Shown one piece after another: positions 43,248 through 52,089 of a stretch of DNA of 64,000 bases. The notes below the pieces were generated by a model. The model ran no database searches, was not told where the DNA came from, and worked only from the letters and a program-made list of their open reading frames with translations. The stretch is from Acetobacteraceae bacterium (GTDB lineage Bacteria; Pseudomonadota; Alphaproteobacteria; Acetobacterales; Acetobacteraceae). How positions within the stretch are numbered: position 1 is the stretch's first letter; every line of letters starts with the position of its first letter. Location: the NCBI GenBank assembly GCA_027482245.1, contig JAIXWG010000045.1, positions 1-64,000 of the forward strand, given 5' to 3'. Both the position numbers and the translations under genes were made by a program.

Positions 43248-44219
43248 ATGGGTGACCGGCCGAAGCGCGTGGAATTCCGGGAGGAAGGTCCGCGCGAGGG
43301 CTTCCAGATCGAGAAGACCATCTTCCCGCTGGAACAGCGCGTGCAGCTGGTGGAAGCCCTGGCCGAGACCGGCCTGCACCACATCCAGGTCGCGAGCTTC
43401 GTCAGCCCCAAGCACGTGCCCCAGATGGCGGATAGCGAGGCCTTCTTCGCCGCCATCCGCAAGAAGCCCGGCGTGCACTACGCGGGCCTCTGGCTGAACG
43501 AGCAGGGATTCCACCGGGCCAGGGCGACGCCTGGTGTCGACCTCTCCGGCAAGCTCTCGCTCTACGCCTCCAACGCCTTCGCGCTAAAGAACAATGGCTG
43601 CACGGCGCAGGAAATGGCGGAACGCCAGCGGCGCTGGCTGGAACTGTATGACGAGGCCGGGATCAAGCCGGAATTCGCCATCATCATGGCCGCCTTCGGC
43701 TGCAACTACGAAGGCGACATCCCGCCCGATCGCGTCGTCGCCATGGCGAAGTTCGCGCATTCCATCTGCGCGGAGCGCGGCCACAAGCTGCCGGCGGTGT
43801 TCCTGGCGGACACGATGGGCTGGGGCAACCCGGACCAGACGCGCCGCCTGGTCGGCATGGTGCGGGATGCGCTGCCGGATGTGCGGATCGGGTTGCACCT
43901 GCATGACACGCGCGGCGTCGGCACGGCCAACGTCATGGCCGCGCTCGACATGGGCGTCGATTTCTTCGACAGCAGCGTGGCGGGGCTGGGGGGCTGCCCC
44001 TTCGCGGCGCATGGCGATGCGGGGGCCGCGGGCAATGTCTGCACGGAAGACCTCGTCTTTATGTGCCACGAACTCGGCATCGAGACGGGGATCGACCTGG
44101 AAGCGCTGGTGGAATGCGCGAAGATGGCGGAGCGCATCATCGGCCGCCGCCTGAATGGCCGTGTGATGCATGCGGGGTCGCTCGCGAAGTATCGCGCCCC
44201 GAAGCGGGAGGCCGCGTGA
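43248..44219 (+). CDS. Hydroxymethylglutaryl-CoA lyase-like enzyme
   Basis: A 323-residue TIM-barrel lyase. EFREEGPREGFQIEKTI holds the substrate-binding arginine, HLHDTRGVGTANVMAAL the metal-binding histidines, and GVDFFDSSVAGLGGCPFA the catalytic-cysteine signature. AAGGAGGA lies eight bases upstream of the third in-frame ATG at 43248, which I choose over 43230 and 43242. It heads a run with a Bug receptor and a CaiB transferase, so the true substrate may be a related acyl-CoA (for example citramalyl-type). Confidence 0.86.
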   Translation: MGDRPKRVEFREEGPREGFQIEKTIFPLEQRVQLVEALAETGLHHIQVASFVSPKHVPQMADSEAFFAAIRKKPGVHYAGLWLNEQGFHRARATPGVDLSGKLSLYASNAFALKNNGCTAQEMAERQRRWLELYDEAGIKPEFAIIMAAFGCNYEGDIPPDRVVAMAKFAHSICAERGHKLPAVFLADTMGWGNPDQTRRLVGMVRDALPDVRIGLHLHDTRGVGTANVMAALDMGVDFFDSSVAGLGGCPFAAHGDAGAAGNVCTEDLVFMCHELGIETGIDLEALVECAKMAERIIGRRLNGRVMHAGSLAKYRAPKREAA

Positions 44220-45178
44220 TGATCGCCCGCCGTTCGCTGTTCGCGCTGCCGCTGCTGGCAACGCCCGCGCTGGCACAGGAACGCTACCCGTCGCGCCCCA
44301 TCCGCTTCATCGTCCCCTTCGCCGCCGGTGCCGCCACCGACCTCCGCGCGCGCATCTTCGCGGAGCGCATGGCGCAGGATTGGGGCCAGCCGGTGGTGGT
44401 GGACAACCGCGGCGGCGCCAATGGCTTCATCGCGGCGGAGGCCGTGGCCCGCGCGCGCGGCGATGGCTACACGCTGCTGTTCACGTCGAACACGACGCAT
44501 GGATCGAACCCCGCGCTGTTCCGCCGCCTCCCCTATGATCCCATCAAGGATTTCGAGCCGGTGGCGCTGCTCGGCGTCTCCACCATGCTCGTCGTCGTCA
44601 ACAACAACCTCGGCATCCGCAGCATCGGCGAGCTCATCGCCTATGGCCGTGCCAATCCCGGGAAACTCAGCTTCGGCAGCGGCAGCCAGTCCAGCCGCAT
44701 GGCGGGCGAGATGTTCAAGGCGATGGCGGGGATCGAGATGGAGAACGTCTCCTACCGCGCCAACCCGCAGGCCATCACCGACGTCATCTCCGGCACGCTG
44801 CCGCTGATGTTCTGCGACACGACCACCGCCATCCCGCAGGTGCGGGAAGGCCGCGTCCGCGCGCTGGCCGTGACCGCCGGCGCCCGCATCTCCGCCATGC
44901 CGGAGCTGCCGACGGTGGCGGAGGCGGGCAACCTGCCGGGCTATGAGCTCGGCACCTGGACCGCGGTCTATGCGACGGCCGGCACGCCGCGGGAGATCGT
45001 GGACCAGCTGAACGCGAAGTTCCGGGAAATCCTCGCCTCGGCCCCCGTGCAGGAACGGCTGCGCGGCGATGCGACGGAACCGCTGACCGGATCGCCCGAC
45101 CATCTCCGCGATTTCACGCTCGCGGAAATCGAGAAATGGACGCGTGTCGCGCGCCAGGCGGGGATCCAGCCGGAATGA
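44219..45178 (+). CDS. Tripartite tricarboxylate transporter (Bug/TctC) substrate-binding protein
   Basis: A 319-residue periplasmic receptor. A signal peptide (MIARRSLFALPLLATPALA) is followed by RYPSRPIRFIVPFAAGAATD, the standard Bug start that contacts the carboxylate ligand. Later blocks include GDGYTLLFTSNTTHGSNP and SYRANPQAITDVISG. No TctA/TctB membrane genes are adjacent, as is usual for Bug proteins in this group. The ligand is probably an organic acid degraded by the flanking lyase and CoA transferase. Overlaps both neighbours. Confidence 0.9.
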   Translation: MIARRSLFALPLLATPALAQERYPSRPIRFIVPFAAGAATDLRARIFAERMAQDWGQPVVVDNRGGANGFIAAEAVARARGDGYTLLFTSNTTHGSNPALFRRLPYDPIKDFEPVALLGVSTMLVVVNNNLGIRSIGELIAYGRANPGKLSFGSGSQSSRMAGEMFKAMAGIEMENVSYRANPQAITDVISGTLPLMFCDTTTAIPQVREGRVRALAVTAGARISAMPELPTVAEAGNLPGYELGTWTAVYATAGTPREIVDQLNAKFREILASAPVQERLRGDATEPLTGSPDHLRDFTLAEIEKWTRVARQAGIQPE

Positions 45179-46302
45179 GCGGGCCACTACAGGGTGTGAA
45201 AGTCGTCGAGATCGGCCAGGTGCTCTCCGGCCCCTTCGCCGGCGCCATCTTCGCGGACCTCGGCGCGGACGTGATCAAGGTGGAGAAGCCGGAGGGCGGC
45301 GACGACGCGCGCCAGATGGGCGTCGCATTCCGCCACGGCGATGCCTTCAACTTCCACGAGTTCAACCGCGGCAAGCGGAGCATCGCGCTCGACCTGAAAT
45401 CGGAAGCCGGCATGGCGGCGCTGCATGCGCTGCTCGCCGAAGCCGATATCCTCGTCCACAACATGCGCCCCGGCGTGCCGGAGGCGCTGGGCCTCGACCC
45501 CTATGCGACGACGGCGCGCCATCCCCGGCTGATCTACTGCAACATGGGCGCCTTTGGTCACAAGGGACCGCTGAAGGACCGCCCGGGCTATGAGCCGCTG
45601 CTGCAGGCCTTCGCGGGGCTGAACAGCATCACCGGCGAACCGGATGGCCCGCCCGTGCGCATGGGTGCCTCCGTCGTGGACCAGGGCACGGGCATGTGGA
45701 CGGTCATCGGCGCGCTGTCGGCGCTGCAGCAGCGGGCGCGGACGGGGCGCGGCTGCGTGGTGAACACGTCGCTGTTCGAAACTGCCTTCCTCTGGGCCGG
45801 GCAGAAGGTCGGCGCCTATCTCAACCAGGGCAAGCTGCCGGAACGCCACGCGAGCGGCCATCCGGGCTTCGTGCCCTACGAATCCTTCGACGCCGCCGAC
45901 GGGCCGCTGCTGGTGTGCTGCGGCAATGATCGCCTGTTCCGGAAGTTCGCGGCAGAGCTCGGCCATCCCGAATGGCCGCAGGACCCGCGCTTCGCCACCA
46001 ACCGACTGCGCCTGGCCAACAAGGCCGAGTGCCTGGCGCTGGTGCGCGACGCGATGCGCCAGCGGCCGCGCGCGGAGTGGCTGGAGAGGCTGGTCGCGGC
46101 CGGCGTGCCCTGCGCGCCGATCAACACCATCCCGGAGATGCTGGAGGAACCGCAGGCCAAGGCCATCGGCATGCTGGTCACGCCACCCGGCGAGGATTTT
46201 TCCGTCACCGCGCTGCCCGTGTCCTTCGATGGCGAACGCCCGCAGCCGCGGGCCGGAGCGCCGCGGCTGGACGGCCACAGGGGCGCGCGGTTCAGCCCAT
46301 AG
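45175..46302 (+). CDS. CaiB/BaiF family CoA-transferase
   Basis: A 375-residue class III CoA-transferase. Seen are KVVEIGQVLSGPFAGAIFAD, DVIKVEKPEGGDDARQMG, FNRGKRSIALDLKSEAGM and VRMGASVVDQGTGMW, including the aspartate nucleophile region. It overlaps the Bug receptor by four bases, so the lyase, receptor and transferase appear to form one operon that imports and activates an organic acid. Its 3' end overlaps the convergent DUF6285 gene by 11 bases. Confidence 0.91.
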   Translation: MSGPLQGVKVVEIGQVLSGPFAGAIFADLGADVIKVEKPEGGDDARQMGVAFRHGDAFNFHEFNRGKRSIALDLKSEAGMAALHALLAEADILVHNMRPGVPEALGLDPYATTARHPRLIYCNMGAFGHKGPLKDRPGYEPLLQAFAGLNSITGEPDGPPVRMGASVVDQGTGMWTVIGALSALQQRARTGRGCVVNTSLFETAFLWAGQKVGAYLNQGKLPERHASGHPGFVPYESFDAADGPLLVCCGNDRLFRKFAAELGHPEWPQDPRFATNRLRLANKAECLALVRDAMRQRPRAEWLERLVAAGVPCAPINTIPEMLEEPQAKAIGMLVTPPGEDFSVTALPVSFDGERPQPRAGAPRLDGHRGARFSP

Positions 46303-46606
46303 CGCCCAGCGCCTTCGGCGCGCTCACCGCCGCGCGCGCCCGGGCATAGTCCCGCAGCAGCGCGGCGGTGGCGTCGTGGCCGGGCGTGCCCGGATCATGC
46401 GCGCCCGAACGGATTGCCGCCGCAAGCGCGGCCAGGTCCGGCATGGCCGGTACTGCCGCATCCCGCTCCCGCAGCGCCAGCGCGATCGCGGCTGCGACCA
46501 TCCGCGCGGCCATCGCCTTTTCCGGCGGCAGGGACGGCAGTAACTCGTTCAGCACCACGTCGCGCGCGGTGGCCAGCAGGTCCGCGCCGTCCGGCTTCTC
46601 CAGCAT
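46292..46606 (-). CDS. DUF6285 domain protein
   Basis: A 104-residue helical protein (LEKPDGADLLATARDVVLNE, then LLPSLPPEKAMAARMVAAAI) of the family found beside acyl-CoA dehydrogenase-associated phosphotransferases. The ATG overlaps the phosphotransferase stop by one base, so it is coupled to it and ends the operon. Its role is unknown; it may be a partner or regulator of the phosphotransferase. Confidence 0.78.
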   Translation of the reverse strand: MLEKPDGADLLATARDVVLNELLPSLPPEKAMAARMVAAAIALALRERDAAVPAMPDLAALAAAIRSGAHDPGTPGHDATAALLRDYARARAAVSAPKALGAMG

Positions 46607-47592
46607 CACAGCGCCTCCGCCATCGCCAGCACGTCCAGTTCCAGCTCCGGTACGATATGTCCCGTCAGCGCCAGCTCCAGGCTGCGTTCCTGGCCGGAGA
46701 GGTGCCGCGCGGCCTGGTCGGCGGCGATGACGGCCCAGCGGATGGTCGCCATCAGCTCCCACCACGGCATGCGCGCGCGGTCGATCACGCCACCGGCCTC
46801 GCTCTCGTAGCCCGCATAGAAGGCCTCGCGCGCGCCGATGCCACCGGCTTCGCGGGCATGCGCGCCGAAGCGCCAGCACTTCGCGCAGAACCAGCCGAGA
46901 TCGGCATGAGGATCGCCCCAGGCCGCGAATTCCCAGTCCAGCACGGCGGAAACGCGCGCGCCGTCGATCATCAAATTGCCCGTGCGGAAGTCGTGGTGGC
47001 AGAGCACCGGCGCCACGGGTGGCGGTGCGTGCCGTTCCAGCGCACGCAGCCCCCATTCCAGCACCGGCCGCGGGGTGCCGGCCTCATCCAGCCTGGCCCG
47101 CATCGCCGCGATCATCGCGCGCGCCGCATCGGCCGGCGGATCGCCGAGGAAGGCCAGGTCCGCGCGCGGCGGGCGGATGCGATGGATGCGCGCGAGTTCG
47201 CGCCCCAGCGCGGCCACGATCGCATCGCCCTGCGCGCCCGCCTGCTTCACCACGCGATGCGCCGCGGCGATGCCGTCCACGCGCCCCATCACGAAGAAGG
47301 GCCGGCCGATCACGCCCGTGTCCTCGCAGAGGAACAGCGGCTCCGCCACCGTCACCCCCGCATCCCGCGCCGCGCGCAGCAGCGCGAATTCCGCGGCGCG
47401 CGGCAGCGAGACGGCAAGCACGGCCGGCGCATCCGTGCGCAGCACCCAGCGCTTCGCGCCCTCCCGCGTCTCCACATCCAGCGCCCAGTTCTGCTGGATG
47501 GCGCCGCCGGACAGGCGCGTCAGCGCGGTGATGCGCAGCCCGTCATCGCCCGTCGCGCGCGCCAGCCACGCCCGCAGCCGCGCCTCATCCAT
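46606..47592 (-). CDS. Phosphotransferase family protein (APH/acyl-CoA dehydrogenase-associated kinase)
   Basis: A 328-residue kinase-fold protein. The N-lobe LTRLSGGAIQQNWALDV is the nucleotide loop, LCHHDFRTGNLMIDG holds the catalytic aspartate, and VLDWEFAAWGDPHADLGWF the metal-binding one. Relatives phosphorylate hydroxy-acyl-CoA intermediates so that phosphate can be eliminated, linking them to acyl-CoA dehydrogenases (ACAD10/11 type). The gene overlaps the dehydrogenase gene by eight bases, which fits that role. Confidence 0.87.
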   Translation of the reverse strand: MDEARLRAWLARATGDDGLRITALTRLSGGAIQQNWALDVETREGAKRWVLRTDAPAVLAVSLPRAAEFALLRAARDAGVTVAEPLFLCEDTGVIGRPFFVMGRVDGIAAAHRVVKQAGAQGDAIVAALGRELARIHRIRPPRADLAFLGDPPADAARAMIAAMRARLDEAGTPRPVLEWGLRALERHAPPPVAPVLCHHDFRTGNLMIDGARVSAVLDWEFAAWGDPHADLGWFCAKCWRFGAHAREAGGIGAREAFYAGYESEAGGVIDRARMPWWELMATIRWAVIAADQAARHLSGQERSLELALTGHIVPELELDVLAMAEAL

Positions 47593-48790
47593 GGGCACCC
47601 CACTCGAAGAAGTCGCGACCCTCGCGGCGCAGGAAATTCGCCAGCACCATGCGGTGCACCTCGCTCGCGCCATCCACCAGGCGCGCCTGGCGGGCGTAGC
47701 GGTACATCCACTCCACCACCGTATCCTTGGAATAGCCACGCGCGCCCAGCAGCTGCAGGGACGTATCCACCGCCTTGTGCAGCGCATCCGCCACGACGAT
47801 CTTGGCCATGGATACCTCCTTCCGCGCGAAGCCGCCCTGGTCCAGCACCCAGGCCGCCTTCATGGTCAGCAGGCGCCCGATCTCCAGCTCCATCGCCGCC
47901 TGGCCGACCAGGCCCTGCACGCTTTCGCGGTCGATCAGCTTCTGGCCGAAGCTCTGCCTCTCGCCGATTCGCGCCATCGCGATCTCGAGCGCGCGGCGCC
48001 CCATGCCGAGCCAGCGCATGCAATGCGTGAGGCGTGCCGGACCCAAGCGGATCTGCGTCACCTTCAGCCCGTCGCCGACGCCCATCAGCAGGTTCTCGTC
48101 GGGAATCTCCAGGCCATCAAAAGCAAGTTCGCAATGCCCGCCATGCTCCTCCGGCCCCATGATCGGGATGCGGCGCACGATCTCCCACCCCGGCTGGTCC
48201 GCATGGAACAGGAAGCAGGTCAGGCCGCGACGATCATCGTCCGAGGTGCGGGCAATCAGCAGGAAATGCTTCGCCTCCCCGGCGCCGGTGATGTAGTGCT
48301 TCCGCCCCGTGATGCGCCAACGATCGTTGCCGACGCGCTCCGCCTTCGTGTAGGTCAGGCCGGGATCGCTGCCGCAGCCATCGGGCTCCGTCATCGCGAA
48401 GGCGGATTGCACGGCGCCATCGACGATGGGTTGCAGCCACCGCGCCTTCTGCGCCTCCGTCGCCACCTTCTCCAGCACCTGCATGTTGCCGTCATCGGGC
48501 GCCGCGCTGTTGAAGACGACGGGGCCGAAGATGGAGCGGTTCATCTCCTCGTAGCACGCGGTCATGCCGACCTTGCTGAGGCCGCCGCCACTGCGATGCT
48601 TCGGCATCTGCAGCGCCCAGAGCCCCGCCGCCTTCGCCTCCGCCCGCATCCGCTTCAGCACATCGGGGTGGATGTTCTCATGCTCGTCGTAGTTCGCGCG
48701 ATCGGCCTCCAGCGGGATCAGCCTCTCATCGACGAAGGCCCTGACACGCTGCTGCACCTCGACGACATCCGGCGGCAGGCGAAAGTCCAT
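47585..48790 (-). CDS. Acyl-CoA dehydrogenase
   Basis: A 401-residue FAD enzyme. Landmarks are SAFAMTEPDGCGSDPG and RWRITGRKHYITGAGEAKHF from the FAD/substrate domain, and QLLGARGYSKDTVVEWMYR from the C-terminal helical domain. The second operon gene, following an SDR and preceding the phosphotransferase. Together with ACAD10/11-type chemistry, the cluster could turn a hydroxy-acyl-CoA into a beta-oxidation substrate. Confidence 0.92.
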   Translation of the reverse strand: MDFRLPPDVVEVQQRVRAFVDERLIPLEADRANYDEHENIHPDVLKRMRAEAKAAGLWALQMPKHRSGGGLSKVGMTACYEEMNRSIFGPVVFNSAAPDDGNMQVLEKVATEAQKARWLQPIVDGAVQSAFAMTEPDGCGSDPGLTYTKAERVGNDRWRITGRKHYITGAGEAKHFLLIARTSDDDRRGLTCFLFHADQPGWEIVRRIPIMGPEEHGGHCELAFDGLEIPDENLLMGVGDGLKVTQIRLGPARLTHCMRWLGMGRRALEIAMARIGERQSFGQKLIDRESVQGLVGQAAMELEIGRLLTMKAAWVLDQGGFARKEVSMAKIVVADALHKAVDTSLQLLGARGYSKDTVVEWMYRYARQARLVDGASEVHRMVLANFLRREGRDFFEWGAHG

Positions 48791-48804
48791 GGAACGTGCT
48801 CCGG

Positions 48805-49587
48805 TCAGAGGCTGTTGACGGAATGACCGCCATCGATGGTGACGACGCTGCCCGTCATATGGGCGCCGGCCTCGCTGGCCAGCAGCAGCAGCGGCCCGGT
48901 CAGGTCGTCCACGGTGCCGAGGCGCCGTTGCGGAATGCGCTTCACCATCGCCTGGCCGGCCTCGCTGGCGAAGAAGTCGCGGTTGATCTCGGTCGCGATG
49001 TAGCCGGGCGCGATCGCGTTCACGCGGATGCGGTGGCGCGCCAGTTCCACCGCCATCTGCCGCGTCAGCTGCACCAGCGCGGCCTTGGCGGCGGAGTAGC
49101 CGGCGACACCCGGGATCACGCGCTCCGCCAGGATGGAGGCGATGTTGACGATGCTGCCGCCCTTGCCCGCCGCCACCATCCGCTTCGCCACGGCCTGTCC
49201 GACGGCGAAGGCGCCGCGCAGATCCACCGCCATGACCTGGTCCCAGTCATCCGCGGTGTGGTCCAGGAAGGGCCGCGTGGCGGCGATGCCGGCATTATTC
49301 ACCAGGATATCGACAGGCCCGAAGGCGCGCTCCGCCACGGCCAGCGCATCGGCGATGGAGGCGCCGTCCGTCACATCCAGCGCGACGGCCCGCACCCCCT
49401 CCCCCAGTTCCTCCGCCAGGCCGCGGAGCGATGCCGGCTTGCGCGCCCCCATCGCCACGCAGGCGCCGGCGCCATGCAGCACGCGCACGAAATGCCGGCC
49501 GAGCACGCCGGAGGCCCCGGTCACCAGCGCGACACGCCCCGCCAGGGAGAACGCCGCCAAGGGCGATGCCGCCCCACCATCCGCCAT
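48805..49587 (-). CDS. SDR family NAD(P)-dependent oxidoreductase
   Basis: A 260-residue classical SDR. LVTGASGVLGRHFVRVLHGA is the cofactor loop, NNAGIAATRPFLDH and IVNIASILAERV follow, and GYSAAKAALVQLTRQM carries the catalytic Tyr and Lys. It ends with SVVTIDGGHSVNSL. The first gene of the four-gene acyl-CoA operon (14 bases before the dehydrogenase), so it may oxidise or reduce the hydroxy group of the same substrate. Confidence 0.9.
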   Translation of the reverse strand: MADGGAASPLAAFSLAGRVALVTGASGVLGRHFVRVLHGAGACVAMGARKPASLRGLAEELGEGVRAVALDVTDGASIADALAVAERAFGPVDILVNNAGIAATRPFLDHTADDWDQVMAVDLRGAFAVGQAVAKRMVAAGKGGSIVNIASILAERVIPGVAGYSAAKAALVQLTRQMAVELARHRIRVNAIAPGYIATEINRDFFASEAGQAMVKRIPQRRLGTVDDLTGPLLLLASEAGAHMTGSVVTIDGGHSVNSL

Positions 49588-49641
49588 GCCGTTCCCCCTC
49601 CGCCTTGCCGCCGCTGGATTCGCATCCGCGGGGCGCCGCGG

Positions 49642-50019
49642 TCAACCGGGCAGCAGGCGCCGCAACTCCGCCAGGACCGCATCCATGTCGAGCGGCTTCG
49701 GGAAGAGGCTGACCGGTGCCTCCCCATCCCGCCGGAAGGCATCCTGCCCGCCCGCCGGGGCGTAGCCCGTCATCACCACCACCGGCAGGTCCGGGCGTGC
49801 GGCGCGCAGCGCCCGGATCAGCGCGGCGCCATCCAGCCGCGGCATGCGGAGATCCGTCAGCAGCAGGTCCGGCGGCTGGCGCGCCGCCAGCTCGATCGCC
49901 GCCTGGCCATCCGGCGCCAGCACGACCTCATAGCCCTGGGCGAGGAGCTCATCCTCGATCGCCATGGCGGCGAGACCCTCATCCTCCGCCACGAGTATCC
50001 GGTGCGCCATGCAGGCCAT
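49642..50019 (-). CDS. Single-domain response regulator (CheY-like receiver)
   Basis: A 125-residue stand-alone receiver. The acid pocket is Glu 12/Asp 13/Glu 14, the phosphoacceptor Asp 56 in PDLLLTDLRMPRLDG, the switch Thr in VVVMTGYAPAG, and the conserved Lys in SLFPKPLD. No output domain. The start overlaps the stop of the kinase gene upstream, so it is almost certainly the cognate receiver. Confidence 0.9.
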   Translation of the reverse strand: MACMAHRILVAEDEGLAAMAIEDELLAQGYEVVLAPDGQAAIELAARQPPDLLLTDLRMPRLDGAALIRALRAARPDLPVVVMTGYAPAGGQDAFRRDGEAPVSLFPKPLDMDAVLAELRRLLPG

Positions 50020-51524
50020 CAGCAGGCGACCGCGAGGGGCACGAGCCCATCGGCGGTGGGTTCGGACAGGGCGAGGGTCATGGTGAAGCAGGCACCGCCC
50101 TCCGCCAGGTTCGTCGCGGTGATGCCGCCCCCCATACCGCGCGCCACGGCCGCGGCCAGCGACAGTCCGAGCCCGCTGCCATGGCCGGGGTCCTTGGTGG
50201 TGAAGAAGGGGTCGAAGATGGAGTGGCGCAGCGCCTCCGGCACGCCGGGGCCGGTGTCCCGCACCTCGATCACCGCCTGCCTTCCGGCCTCGCGCAGGGA
50301 AACGGCGATCCGCGATGGTGCCGCGGCGCCGGCGGCGCGCGCTTCCAGCACCGCGTCGCGCGCATTGGAGAGAAGGTGCAGCACCGCCTGTTCGAGCCTG
50401 GCCGGCGTGCCCGTCACGCTCACCGGCCCGGGTGGGGCGGTGAAGGACCAGGCGATGCCATCGGGCGCGTATTGCCCATCCGCCGTGCGGACCGCGGCGC
50501 CGACGACGCGGGCGGCGTCGAAGGTCTCGGCGGCCCCACCCTCCGCGGCCAGGCCACGGATGCGCGCCACCAGGTCGCCCGCGCGGCGCAGCTGCCCCTC
50601 CACCACGCCGATGGCCGACAGCAGCCGGGCGCCCTGTTCCGTCATCAGCCCCGTGGCGGCCTGGCGGGCATGCCGCAGCCACAGCAGGGCGGCGTTCAGC
50701 GGCTGGCTCGTCTCATGCGCCAGCCCCGCGCACATGGTGCCGATCGTGGCCAGCCGCGCCGATTCGACCAGCCCGGCCTGCAGGCGCCGCGTCTCCGTGA
50801 TGTCCCGCGCGCTGCCGAGCAGGCGTTCCACCTCGCCCTCGGCGTTCCGCATCGGGACCAGCACGGTCTGCCAGACGCGATGGCCGAGCGGCGTCTCCGC
50901 TTCCACCTCGTAGCGCTGGACCTCTCCGGTCGCGACCGCGCGCTGCCAGTTCGGCAGCACGCGCTCCGTGATGCCGGGGATGAAGCCGGCCTGCGCGTCC
51001 CGGCCGAGGACCTGCGCCGCGGGCAGGCCGAAGAGCCGTTCATAGGCGGGGTTGACGGTTTCCGTGACGAAGCCGGCCCCGCGCTGCTCCACCCGCAGCA
51101 CGAACAGCGCCTCCGCCAGGTTCGCGACGAAGGCCGCGGTCCGGGCCTCGCTGTCGAGCGCGCGGCGTTCCGCGGCGCGCCTCTCCTCCACCTCCCTCGC
51201 CAGCGCCGCCGGGCTCGGCAGCGCCAGCAGCCGGGGCAGCAGGGGCCACAGGGTGATCGCGGTGGCGATGGAGACTGCGGCGCAGAAGGCCTTGATCAGC
51301 CCCTCCACCAGCGGGTCCGGGTGGAACATGGTCCAGGCATGGGCGAAATGCGTGGCGCCGCAGGCGATGATGAACAGCGCGAAGAGGCCGAAGACCCAGG
51401 GATAGGCCAGGTCCCGCCGCCGGATGGCAAAGACGACCAGCGCGGCCGGGATGGAGAAATAGGCAAGCCCCGTCCCGACATCGGAGAGCAGATGCAACCA
51501 GGCCAGGTCAGGCTCCAGCAGCAT
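50019..51524 (-). CDS. Hybrid-type sensor histidine kinase with ethylene-receptor-like N-terminal domain and PAS
   Basis: A 501-residue kinase. The N-terminal three-helix region (residues about 10-95) matches plant ethylene receptors closely: SDVGTGLAYFSIP, then ACGATHFAHAWT. Asp 15, Tyr 22, Pro 26, Cys 55 and His 59 correspond, at a constant offset of 10, to ETR1 Asp 25, Tyr 32, Pro 36, Cys 65 and His 69; the Cys/His pair binds copper in ETR1. No GAF is seen; a PAS domain (near 160-280) and an NtrB-like kinase core follow, with the phosphoacceptor in GLAHETSQPLN and GHGSGLGLSLAAA in the ATPase. The receiver gene follows with overlap. The start at MLLEPDLAW matches the family. Confidence 0.87.
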   Translation of the reverse strand: MLLEPDLAWLHLLSDVGTGLAYFSIPAALVVFAIRRRDLAYPWVFGLFALFIIACGATHFAHAWTMFHPDPLVEGLIKAFCAAVSIATAITLWPLLPRLLALPSPAALAREVEERRAAERRALDSEARTAAFVANLAEALFVLRVEQRGAGFVTETVNPAYERLFGLPAAQVLGRDAQAGFIPGITERVLPNWQRAVATGEVQRYEVEAETPLGHRVWQTVLVPMRNAEGEVERLLGSARDITETRRLQAGLVESARLATIGTMCAGLAHETSQPLNAALLWLRHARQAATGLMTEQGARLLSAIGVVEGQLRRAGDLVARIRGLAAEGGAAETFDAARVVGAAVRTADGQYAPDGIAWSFTAPPGPVSVTGTPARLEQAVLHLLSNARDAVLEARAAGAAAPSRIAVSLREAGRQAVIEVRDTGPGVPEALRHSIFDPFFTTKDPGHGSGLGLSLAAAVARGMGGGITATNLAEGGACFTMTLALSEPTADGLVPLAVAC

Positions 51525-51711
51525 GCAGACGCCGGGGGGCGCGAGGTTCGGCGTGAGGCTGGACAAGGGGCCGGAATCTCGTGATGGGGTTGGCGTGGGC
51601 GGCTTCCACCCCCTCCATACCAGCCTCCGGCCGCGACCGCCCTCCGCCAAGGCGCCCTTGCACCGCATCATCACGCGCGATTGAACGGAACGCACAGACT
51701 TGCGCGTGATA

Positions 51712-52089
51712 TCATCCGCCCATCGGCATGAGGGACACGTGCGCGGACACTACGCGCCAGCCCTCCGGCATCCGCACCCAGGTCTGGCTCTGGCGACCGA
51801 TCCGGCCATTGCGGGAGAAGGTCGTGTTCGCGGTGGCGAAGTCGCGGCCATGGGTCGTGATGACGGTGCGCACCAGTTCCCGCTCCAGCCCGACCGAAGG
51901 CCGGGAGGCACGAAACGCCATGATCTCCTCGTAGCCATGCAGGATTTCCCCGGCGCCGTAACGGATGGTGCGCGGATCGTTCCAGAACAGCTCGTCCAGA
52001 ACGGCCACGTCGTTTGTCACCAGCGCGACCTCGTAGCGCTGGAAGGCGGCGGTGACCTCGGCGACGATCTCGGGGATATCGATGTCCAT
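51712..52089 (-). CDS. atzH: AtzH/HpxZ-like protein (DUF3225, NTF2 fold)
   Basis: A 125-residue NTF2-like protein: [40 protein letters not shown] and [23 protein letters not shown]3225 proteins accompany AtzE-type amidases in cyanuric acid (atz) and oxalurate (hpx) clusters and are thought to process or isomerise the unstable amide intermediate. The start overlaps the amidase stop by one base. The symbol denotes family, not a proven s-triazine role. Confidence 0.83.
   Translation of the reverse strand: MDIDIPEIVAEVTAAFQRYEVALVTNDVAVLDELFWNDPRTIRYGAGEILHGYEEIMAFRASRPSVGLERELVRTVITTHGRDFATANTTFSRNGRIGRQSQTWVRMPEGWRVVSAHVSLMPMGG

Noticed and set aside
51525..51695. Upstream extension of the ethylene-receptor-like kinase by 57 residues
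   Set aside because: The extra residues are Pro/Arg-rich and unlike the family; conserved alignment begins at MLLEPDLAW.
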